Positions 27,317 to 34,658 of a stretch of 34,658 nucleotides of DNA are shown piece by piece (the stretch's first letter is position 1; every line of letters starts with the position of its first letter). The notes beneath the pieces are model-generated. The model was not told the origin of the DNA and did not search any database. It was given only the letters and a program-made list of their open reading frames with translations. This DNA comes from Thermoleophilia bacterium (GTDB lineage: Bacteria; Actinomycetota; Thermoleophilia; BMS3ABIN01), in contig JAENWV010000006.1 of the NCBI GenBank assembly GCA_016650015.1, positions 1-34,658 of the forward strand. The letters are read 5' to 3'. The translations under genes and the position numbers were made by a program.

Positions 27317-28315
27317 TCAGAAGAGCGTCAGCCCGTTTTCCTTCCAGACGCCCATCCTCCTGAACTTCTCGAAGCGCTCCTTCTTTCGCAGACGCGGGTT
27401 CATGGTCTCCAGCTCCCGCAGCGCTTCTTCCAGCGCATCCTTGAGAATCCGTGCTGCCGCTGCATGATCGCGGTGAGCGCCACCACGAGGCTCGGGTAAC
27501 ACCTCGTCGATTATTTCCAGCCGGGCGAGGTCCGCGGAGGTCATTCCAAGCGTCTGGGCGGCAAGGTGGGCTTCACCGGAGTCTTTCCAGAGGATGGCCG
27601 CGCAAGCCTCGGGGGTGATGACTGAATACACAGAGTTCTCCAGCATCAAAACCCGGTCGGTGAGGGCCAGGGCCAGGGCGCCACCGCTGCCACCTTCCCC
27701 AATGATCACAGCCACGGTGGGCACGTTCAGCCTGGCCATGCAAAGCAGCGAGTTGGCAATGGCCCCGCCTTGACCGCGCTCTTCCGCGGCGATGCCAGGG
27801 AAGGCGCCGGGGGTATCGATGAGCGTCAACACCGGAATGCCAAATTTATCGGCCAACTCCATGAGCCGCTGGGCCTTGCGATAGCCTTCGGGCCGCGGCA
27901 TGCCGAAGTTGCGCTCGGTGCGCGAGGCGAGGTCGCGGCCTTTCTGATGGCCGATTACCATGAGTGTCCGTCCCTGGTATGCCGCCAGACCGCCGACAAT
28001 GGCGGAATCGTCGCCATAACAACGATCGCCGTGCAGCTCTATGAAGCCGGCAAACATGTTCTCGATATAATCCAGCGTGTACGGTCGCTTGGGATGCCGG
28101 GCCAGTTCGACCTTGTCCCAGACAGCCTTGTCCAGATGACGGCCGCGCCCCAGTTCCTTGAGGCGTTGGCTTATTTTTGTTATCTCATCTTTGAGATGAA
28201 CGCCAGGGAGCGTTGGCAAGCGCTTTAATTCGGTCAAACGCTTGTGCAAACGCCCCTCCTCGTCCTGCAGGGCGTGTCTCTTCCTCCCAAAGGGGTTGGA
28301 GGGCACAGGCGACAC
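27317..28315 (-). CDS. accA: Acetyl-CoA carboxylase carboxyltransferase subunit alpha
   Basis: RPYTLDYIENMFAGFIELHGDRCYGDDSAIVGGLA, PVLTLIDTPGAFPGIAAEERGQGGAIANSL, IGEGGSGGALALALTDRVLMLENSVYSVITPEACAAILWKD. Confidence 0.95.
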   Translation of the reverse strand: MSPVPSNPFGRKRHALQDEEGRLHKRLTELKRLPTLPGVHLKDEITKISQRLKELGRGRHLDKAVWDKVELARHPKRPYTLDYIENMFAGFIELHGDRCYGDDSAIVGGLAAYQGRTLMVIGHQKGRDLASRTERNFGMPRPEGYRKAQRLMELADKFGIPVLTLIDTPGAFPGIAAEERGQGGAIANSLLCMARLNVPTVAVIIGEGGSGGALALALTDRVLMLENSVYSVITPEACAAILWKDSGEAHLAAQTLGMTSADLARLEIIDEVLPEPRGGAHRDHAAAARILKDALEEALRELETMNPRLRKKERFEKFRRMGVWKENGLTLF

Positions 28316-29144
28316 CCCCTTCCAGCAATCCCAGGATCTGTACGAGGCGGTCCTTCAGCTCGGTGCGGGGCACGATCAGGTCGACCTGCCCATGGTCCAT
28401 GTTCGATTCCGCCAGCCCGAAGTCTTCCGGCAGCTTTTCCTTGATAGTTTGCTCGATCACGCGTGGTCCCGAGAAACACATGAGCGCTCCCGGTTCAGCC
28501 ACTATGACATCGGCCAGGGTGGCAAAGCTCGCCATGACACCGCCGGTTGTCGGATGTGTAAGTACTGTGACAAAGGGAATGGGCACCTCAGCCATAAGCT
28601 CAACGGCACAGGTGGTCTTGGCCATTTGCAGGAGCGACAAAATACCTTCCTGCATGCGGGCGCCTCCTGAAGCGCAGACGACCACCAGGGGGAAGCGCGT
28701 ATCCATCGCCTCTTCGGCTGCGCGCCAGAATCGCTCACCGACAACGCTGCCCATGCTGCCGCCCATGAAACCGAAATCCATCACCGCCAGGATCACGTCC
28801 ATCTTGTTCATCCTGGCCCGCCCGGTGAGCATGGCCTCGGAAAGACCGGTCTCGTACTCCGCCTCTTCGAGGCGGTCCGGGTAGGGACGCAGGTCGAAAA
28901 ACTCCAGGGGGTCAGCCGATCGCAGGTTGCCGGCAATCTCGCTCCAGCTTCCCGGGTCGGCCAGCAGCTCAATGCGCTGGCGGGCAGTCATGCGAAAATG
29001 GTGGCCGCAGTGGGGGCAAACCATGGAGTTGCCACTCAAGTCCCCGGGGCTGAGCAGCTCCTTGCAGCCCGGGCAGCTCTGAGCGCCATCAAGAGAGCTC
29101 CCGCCGCGGCGGCGGCTGATATCTACCGAAACTTTCTGAGCCAA
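28185..29144 (-). CDS. accD: Acetyl-CoA carboxylase carboxyltransferase subunit beta
   Basis: Zn ribbon CPGCKELL...VCPHCGHHF; FMGGSMGSVVGERFWRAAEEA, VVVCASGGARMQEGILSLLQMAKT, TGGVMASFATLADV. Confidence 0.95.
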   Translation of the reverse strand: MAQKVSVDISRRRGGSSLDGAQSCPGCKELLSPGDLSGNSMVCPHCGHHFRMTARQRIELLADPGSWSEIAGNLRSADPLEFFDLRPYPDRLEEAEYETGLSEAMLTGRARMNKMDVILAVMDFGFMGGSMGSVVGERFWRAAEEAMDTRFPLVVVCASGGARMQEGILSLLQMAKTTCAVELMAEVPIPFVTVLTHPTTGGVMASFATLADVIVAEPGALMCFSGPRVIEQTIKEKLPEDFGLAESNMDHGQVDLIVPRTELKDRLVQILGLLEGGVACALQPLWEEETRPAGRGGAFAQAFDRIKALANAPWRSSQR

Positions 29145-29156
29145 GACCGCCTCCGC

Positions 29157-30392
29157 TTAAAGGGCCCGGAAAACGAGCGTGACGTTGTGGCCGCCGAAGC
29201 CGAAGGAGTTGGATGCGGCCACGCGGACCTGACGCTCCCGGGCCTGGTTCGGCACATAATCCAGGTCACATTCCGGACAGGGGTTTTCCAGGTTGATTGT
29301 CGGTGGGATCATCCCGCGATCGATTGCCAGGACGCTGGCCGCCGCCTCAAGAGCACCGGAGGCGCCGAGACAATGGCCGATCATCGACTTGGTGGAGCTG
29401 ATAGCCACCTTGTCCGCGTGTTCGCCCAGGGCAATCTTGATAACCCTGGTTTCGATCTCGTCACCGAGTTGGGTCGAGGTCCCGTGTGCATTGATATAAT
29501 CGATTTCAGAGGGCTGTATTTCCGCTTCAGCCAGTGCGGCGGTCATGGCGCGAGCCTGGTTCTCTCCAGAGGGCTCCGGAGCACTGATGTGATAGGCGTC
29601 CGAGCTCATACCGTAGCCGCAAACCTCGGCGTAAATTTTAGCCCCACGGGCACGGGCCCGCTCCAGCTCTTCCAGAATGAGAATGGCCGAGCCCTCGCCC
29701 ATGACGAAACCGTCGCGGTCATGGTCAAAGGGGCGACTGGCGCGCTCCGGTTCATCGTTGCGCTCTGAAAGCGCCCGCATGGCCGCGAAAGAGGATATCC
29801 CGACCGGAGTTATCGTAGCTTCACTGCCGCCGGCGAGCATGACATCGGCGGCGCCCCGCCGGATGATCTCAAAGGCTTCACCGATGGCGTTACTCGCCGC
29901 GGAGCAAGCCGTGCAGACGGTGCTGAGTGGCCCTTTGGCTCCCAGCACGATAGAAACCTGGGCAGCGGCCATGTTTACTATCTGCATGGGAATGAACAGC
30001 GGGCTGATGCGGCTTGGTCCCTTGTTTAGCAGGACCTCGGTTTCTCTCTCAAATGTTTGCAGGCCGCCGATGCCGCTGGCCACCAGTACACCGATATTTT
30101 CCGGATCGGCGGCGACATCCAGCGAGCCGTCCTCAACGGCGAGTTTCGCCGCGGCCACCGCGAACTGGGCAAAACGGTCCATGCGCCGGGCGCTCTTTTT
30201 GTCGGTGTAGGCCGTCGGGTCGAAATCCTTGACCTCAGCGGCGATGTGGACGCGGTAGTCAGTGGTATCAAAATGGGTGATGGTGGCTACACCGGACGTG
30301 CCGGCGACCAGCGCCCGCCAGTAATCCTCGATGCCGGTGCCAATCGACGAGATGACGCCGATTCCGGTTACAGCCACTCGACGCGCTTTCAT
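29157..30392 (-). CDS. fabF: Beta-ketoacyl-ACP synthase II
   Basis: RRVAVTGIGVISSIGTG, VCTACSAASNAIGEAFEII, YINAHGTSTQLGDEIETR, SSTKSMIGHCLGASGALEA, NSFGFGGHNVTLVF. Confidence 0.95.
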   Translation of the reverse strand: MKARRVAVTGIGVISSIGTGIEDYWRALVAGTSGVATITHFDTTDYRVHIAAEVKDFDPTAYTDKKSARRMDRFAQFAVAAAKLAVEDGSLDVAADPENIGVLVASGIGGLQTFERETEVLLNKGPSRISPLFIPMQIVNMAAAQVSIVLGAKGPLSTVCTACSAASNAIGEAFEIIRRGAADVMLAGGSEATITPVGISSFAAMRALSERNDEPERASRPFDHDRDGFVMGEGSAILILEELERARARGAKIYAEVCGYGMSSDAYHISAPEPSGENQARAMTAALAEAEIQPSEIDYINAHGTSTQLGDEIETRVIKIALGEHADKVAISSTKSMIGHCLGASGALEAAASVLAIDRGMIPPTINLENPCPECDLDYVPNQARERQVRVAASNSFGFGGHNVTLVFRAL

Positions 30393-31156
30393 ATGCCGAG
30401 ACCTCCGTCTACCGGGATAACGGCCCCGGTTATATATGCTGCCGCTGGAGAGGCCAGAAAGGCGATCACTGACGCGATTTCCTCCGGGCTGGCCAGGCGT
30501 CCCAGTGGTGTGCTTTTCAAAATCTGTTCCTTCATGTTTTCGGGAAGCTCCGCGGTCATGTCTGTTACCACGTAGCCGGGCGCGACGGCATTAACCCTGA
30601 CGCCCCGCGGCCCCAGCTCGCGCGCCAGCGATTTGGTGAAACCGATAAGTCCGGCTTTGGCGGCGGCATAGTTGGCCTGGCCGGCGTTGCCCCGGCGGCC
30701 GATGACGCTGGAGACATTAATAATAGCGCCGCCGCGAGCCTTCATCATGCCACGAGCGACCGCCTTGCTGCAAAGAAACGCCCCCCTCAGGCTGGTGGCT
30801 ATGACCTCGTCAAAATCTTCCACGCTCATCCGCATGGCCAGACCGTCGCGGGTGATGCCGGCATTGTTGACCAGGATAGTGATTGGCCCCAGGGCTTCTT
30901 CGGCCACTCCAACCATTGTTTTCACCTGATCAGCGTCGGCGACGTCTCCCTGGACCACGACGGTTCTTACGCCACGAGAGCCAAGGTCCCTGGCGAGAGA
31001 CTCGGAGGCCTCGCGACTGCTTTGGTAGTTTATGGCAACATCGGCCCCGGCCAGTGCCAGCGCCTCGGCAGTCGCCTTGCCGATACCGCGCGCCGCGCCC
31101 GTGACCAGTGCCACCTGGCCACTTAATCTATGGATATTATTGGTTTCTGTTTCCAT
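30389..31156 (-). CDS. fabG: 3-oxoacyl-ACP reductase
   Basis: ALVTGAARGIGKATAEALA, LVNNAGITRDGLAMRM, IINVSSVIGRRGNAGQANYAAAKAGLIGFTKSLARE, NAVAPGYV. Confidence 0.95.
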   Translation of the reverse strand: METETNNIHRLSGQVALVTGAARGIGKATAEALALAGADVAINYQSSREASESLARDLGSRGVRTVVVQGDVADADQVKTMVGVAEEALGPITILVNNAGITRDGLAMRMSVEDFDEVIATSLRGAFLCSKAVARGMMKARGGAIINVSSVIGRRGNAGQANYAAAKAGLIGFTKSLARELGPRGVRVNAVAPGYVVTDMTAELPENMKEQILKSTPLGRLASPEEIASVIAFLASPAAAYITGAVIPVDGGLGI

Positions 31157-31210
31157 CTGTTTTCCGATTAAGATCGATGATTGCTCTTTTCTTCTTCTGC
31201 CCTTAACCCC

Positions 31211-32152
31211 TCAGTCCTGATTCGGCTGCAGGGCGCCCAGCGCATTTTCCAGACCCTGCGGGTCGGAAGTGCTGGCCGTAGCCGCGTCGCGGTTAATCCT
31301 GCGGATCAGGCCGCAGAGAACTTTCCCGTTTCCAACCTCCAGGTACCGGTCGGCTCCGTCTGCGACAAGCTTCTCAACAGCCTGCCTCCAGCGTACAGGT
31401 GAAACAATCTGGCGCACCAGCAGATCCGGTAAGCCAGATGCGCTTTCGTAATCACAGGTGATTGAGGAGAGATATGGCGGCTCGGGATCCTGAAATTCAA
31501 CTTGTGCCAACTCCTCTTTCATCACTCCCGCCGCGGACCTCATCAGGGGGCTGTGAAATGAGCCACTGACTTTCAGGCGAACTGTTTTTTTCGCCCCCGC
31601 AGCCTCCGCCTGGAAAATGGCCCGCTCTACTGAAGCAGTTTCGCCGCTAATCACCAGTTGTCCCGGGCTGTTGTAATTCACCGGCCAGACTTCACCGGAG
31701 GATGCGCAGATCTCTTCCACCTTACCGTCCTCCAGGCCAAGGATGGCTGCCATGGCCCCCGGCCGCTCGGCCGCCGCTTCACTCATGGCTTTACCTCGGC
31801 TGGCAACCAGGCTCAGGCCGGTTTCAAAGCTAATTGCGCCACAGGCCGCCAGAGCGCTATATTCTCCGAGGCTGTGGCCCGCGACCATGTCGGCGGTCAA
31901 GCCCTTCTTGTCCAATACCGCCATTATCGCCATACTGTTTACATAAAGAGCCACCTGGGCGTTCTCAGTGCGGGCCAGCTCCTCCTCCGGGCCTGCGAAG
32001 CTGAGCGTGCTGATGTCCCGGCCCAGCAAATCGCCGGCACGGCGATATACGTCCGCCGCGACACCGAAAGACTCTGTCAGCCCCCGACCCATTCCGACCG
32101 ACTGTGATCCCTGTCCCGGGAAGACGAAGGCGAGCTTACCCATGGCTGGCAC
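31211..32152 (-). CDS. fabD: Malonyl-CoA:ACP transacylase
   Basis: KLAFVFPGQGSQSVGMGRGL, VAGHSLGEYSALAACGAISFE, SGSFHSPLMRSA. Confidence 0.95.
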   Translation of the reverse strand: MPAMGKLAFVFPGQGSQSVGMGRGLTESFGVAADVYRRAGDLLGRDISTLSFAGPEEELARTENAQVALYVNSMAIMAVLDKKGLTADMVAGHSLGEYSALAACGAISFETGLSLVASRGKAMSEAAAERPGAMAAILGLEDGKVEEICASSGEVWPVNYNSPGQLVISGETASVERAIFQAEAAGAKKTVRLKVSGSFHSPLMRSAAGVMKEELAQVEFQDPEPPYLSSITCDYESASGLPDLLVRQIVSPVRWRQAVEKLVADGADRYLEVGNGKVLCGLIRRINRDAATASTSDPQGLENALGALQPNQD

Positions 32153-33115
32153 TCACCGCCTCAGCGACAGCCTCGTTGACAATTCGGCGGTGATAGCCTC
32201 GGCTTCGGCAATGATCTCGGCAATGATCTCGGCGGCTGGCTGAACCCTGTCCACCAGGGCGACACCCTGACCGGCCATCATCGATCCATCCCTGACGTTT
32301 CCTTCTCTCATGGCTTCGCGCAGTTTTCCGAGGCCCAGTCTCTCTATTTCCTCGGCCGAGCGCTTGCCCAGCAGAAAATCCTTTTCCAGGTCGATATATA
32401 GACCCGCCAGCTTGTTCTTGATGGCCCGTACGGGGTAACCGATGGTTCGGGCGGTGACCACGGTTGCGCGGTCGCCCGCCTTGACGAACTTTTCCTTGAC
32501 AGCCTCGCTGACCGTGCACTCCTCGGCGCAGACAAAACGGGTGCCCATCTGAACGCCCTCTGCCCCAAGGGCAAACGCGGCCACCATTGTGGCGCCGTCG
32601 ACGATACCGCCGGCGGCAAGCACCGGGACCTCGACCGCCTTCGAGACCAGCCTGGTCAGGACCATGGTGGTGGTCTCGCCGATATGGCCTCCGGCCTCAC
32701 AGCCCTCGGCGACGATGGCGTCTGCTCCATGTTGCTCTGCTCGCCGCGCTATCGCGACTGCCGCCACCACCGGCAGGACCTTGATGCCCTTCGCCTTGAT
32801 ATCCGGTATCACCTTGGTACTCTGCACCGCGCCCAGTGTCACGACTGCCGGTTTTTCTTTCAGGACAACTTCAAGCTGGTCTTCAAACTCGGGGTTGATC
32901 ATGACCATGTTGACACCGAATGGCCGATCGGTGAGCTCGCGGGTCCTGGCGATTTCATCGCGCAGGATTTCCGGCGGCATGGCACCGGCGCCGATGACAC
33001 CCAGACCGCCGCCGTTGGAAACCGCAGCGGCAAGGCTGGCGTCGCTTACCCAGGACATGCCGCCCTGAATTATCGGGTGATCTATCTCCAGCAGATCGCA
33101 AATGCGGTTTGACAT
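32153..33115 (-). CDS. fabK: Enoyl-ACP reductase II, flavin-dependent FabK type
   Basis: DHPIIQGGMSWVSDASLAAAVSNGGGLGVIGAG, AIVAEGCEAGGHIGE, VLAAGGIVDGATMVAAFALGAEGVQMGTRFV. Confidence 0.9.
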   Translation of the reverse strand: MSNRICDLLEIDHPIIQGGMSWVSDASLAAAVSNGGGLGVIGAGAMPPEILRDEIARTRELTDRPFGVNMVMINPEFEDQLEVVLKEKPAVVTLGAVQSTKVIPDIKAKGIKVLPVVAAVAIARRAEQHGADAIVAEGCEAGGHIGETTTMVLTRLVSKAVEVPVLAAGGIVDGATMVAAFALGAEGVQMGTRFVCAEECTVSEAVKEKFVKAGDRATVVTARTIGYPVRAIKNKLAGLYIDLEKDFLLGKRSAEEIERLGLGKLREAMREGNVRDGSMMAGQGVALVDRVQPAAEIIAEIIAEAEAITAELSTRLSLRR

Positions 33116-33118
33116 TTC

Positions 33119-34132
33119 TTACTCCTGAATTCTTTTAAGTTCGCCCATTCGTGCCAGGCATGAACCCCAGGTCAGACCAGCTCCAAAGCCGACCATCAGT
33201 ACCAGCTCACCGCCAGCGATGCGTCCGGCCGCCGCCGCCTCATCAAGACAAAGTGGAATAGAGGCACACGACGTATTGCCATATCGCTCGAGGTTGGAAA
33301 AAACCCGCTCCGGCGGCACTCCCAGCTTGCGGGCGGCCGCGTCGATAATGCGAATGTTAGCCTGATGCGGTATGAAAAGGTCCACGTCCTCGATCCGGCG
33401 GCCATGACGGGCCAGCACCTCCCGGCCCGATTTCACTATGACCCTGGTGGCGAACTTGAAGACCTCGCTACCGTTCATCTTGATAAAATGCTGCCCGGTC
33501 GCCAGTGTTTCCGGAGAGGCCGGGTTTCGCGATCCCCCCGCAGGCAGATTAAGCAGCTCCACACCGGCGGGATCATTCCCCAGATCGAACCCGACGATTG
33601 CCTCGTCCTCCGACTCCGCCGGCTCCAGCAGAACAGCGCCGGCGCCGTCTCCAAAAAGCACCGCAGTGCCGCGATCAGTCCAGTCTATCATCTTGGAGAC
33701 GACCTCGGCACCTATAACGAGCACCTTTTCAGCCTGGCCTGAGGCCACAAAAGAAGCACCGGTGGCCAATGCGTATATAAATCCGGTGCATGCAGCTGAT
33801 AGATCGAATGCCGGCGTGCCGTCAGCACCTATCTTGCCGGAGATAAAAGAAGCGGTCGAAGGGAACAACATGTCAGGAGAAAGGCTGGCGACGATGATAA
33901 GGTCGAGATCAGCCGGGCGGACGGCTGCGGCCTCCAGGGCGCGGCTTGCGGCAACGGCCCCCAGGTCGGACGCGGCCTCGCCCTCGGCGGCAATGCGCCG
34001 CTCGCGGATGCCGCTACGGCTGGAAATCCACTCGTCAGAAGTGTCCAGCGTGCGCGAGAGATCATCATTGGTAACCACGCGCTCGGGTACGTGAGTTCCC
34101 ACGGCGGAGATTTTAACCGGCCTGGCGTTCAC
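33119..34132 (-). CDS. fabH: Beta-ketoacyl-ACP synthase III
   Basis: DEWISSRSGIRERRIA, FDLSAACTGFIYALATGASFV, LFIPHQANIRIIDAAARKLG, GNTSCASIPLCLDEAA. Confidence 0.95.
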   Translation of the reverse strand: MNARPVKISAVGTHVPERVVTNDDLSRTLDTSDEWISSRSGIRERRIAAEGEAASDLGAVAASRALEAAAVRPADLDLIIVASLSPDMLFPSTASFISGKIGADGTPAFDLSAACTGFIYALATGASFVASGQAEKVLVIGAEVVSKMIDWTDRGTAVLFGDGAGAVLLEPAESEDEAIVGFDLGNDPAGVELLNLPAGGSRNPASPETLATGQHFIKMNGSEVFKFATRVIVKSGREVLARHGRRIEDVDLFIPHQANIRIIDAAARKLGVPPERVFSNLERYGNTSCASIPLCLDEAAAAGRIAGGELVLMVGFGAGLTWGSCLARMGELKRIQE

Positions 34133-34187
34133 TTGGTCCGGAGTGTCGGCGCCATATTCGAGTCTGATGGAGCTAAGGCCAGGGGGG

Positions 34188-34637
34188 TCATTCCTGGCGT
34201 TCCCCGATGGCGAAGGTCAGCTCCGCCTTACAGGCCAGACTTCCATCTACTGTAGCCCTGGCTTCAGCTTTTCCGATGGCGCCCCGCATCCTGGTCATCT
34301 CGACCTCCAGCCTCAGGGTGTCGCCGGGAACAACCTGGCGCTTGAAACGTACGCCATCAATTCCGGCGAACAATACCAGCTTTCCCTGGTTTTCAGGGAG
34401 TGAGAGCGCCGCCACGGCGCCAGCCTGGGCCAGCGCTTCGACTATCAGCACCCCGGGCATGATCGGCTGCCCGGGAAAGTGGCCCTGGAAATGGGGCTCC
34501 TCGGGACGCACTTCCTTGATAGCCACGGCTCGCTGGCCAGGCACCAGCTCCACGATCTCATCCAGAAAAAGGAATGGGTCGCGATGGGGAATGATCTGCT
34601 TGATTTGTTCGCGGGTAAGACCGGTCATGGATTCCAA
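34188..34637 (-). CDS. fabZ: 3-hydroxyacyl-ACP dehydratase FabZ
   Basis: [44 protein letters not shown]. Confidence 0.94.
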   Translation of the reverse strand: MESMTGLTREQIKQIIPHRDPFLFLDEIVELVPGQRAVAIKEVRPEEPHFQGHFPGQPIMPGVLIVEALAQAGAVAALSLPENQGKLVLFAGIDGVRFKRQVVPGDTLRLEVEMTRMRGAIGKAEARATVDGSLACKAELTFAIGERQE

Positions 34638-34658
34638 TCCCTCGTTATGGCGCCACGA

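Noticed and set aside
1-34658. Search by eye for CRISPR arrays, tRNA/rRNA genes (including tRNA-Sec), transposases and phage genes
   Set aside because: No regular spaced repeats, tRNA T-loop signatures, rRNA segments or mobile-element proteins were recognised; a tRNAscan/Infernal run would be needed to be certain

Overview
High-GC bacterial chromosomal window, dense with genes. I found no rRNA, tRNA, CRISPR array or IS element. Main blocks: (i) a group-1-type hydrogenase operon (small subunit with Tat signal, large subunit, cytochrome b, maturation protease). The large subunit ORF stops at a UGA exactly where the first active-site Cys of the C-terminal DPCxxCxxH motif should be, and reads on as DP-U-MACAVH, so it is a predicted [NiFeSe] hydrogenase. 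(ii) selD, whose own active-site codon is also UGA (GAG-U-ACKI). Both UGAs are followed by a hairpin whose apical loop starts 17 nt downstream (candidate bacterial SECIS elements), and the ORF track mis-calls both genes. (iii) A fluoride riboswitch overlapping an intrinsic terminator, upstream of crcB and a DUF190 gene. (iv) A type II fatty-acid synthesis/acetyl-CoA carboxylase operon on the minus strand (fabZ-fabH-fabK-fabD-fabG-fabF-accD-accA), with no acpP. (v) A large hybrid sensor kinase with a Cys-rich PAS insert, plus proA, a DhnA-type aldolase, larB, galT, transporters and others. Decayed loci: an ABC-class ATPase pseudogene beside the hydrogenase operon, and a deletion scar joining two 5'-truncated divergent genes. 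A possible pseudoknotted leader covers the start of an MFS gene, and an imperfect tandem repeat precedes selD. All family calls come from reading motifs by eye; no database search was run.
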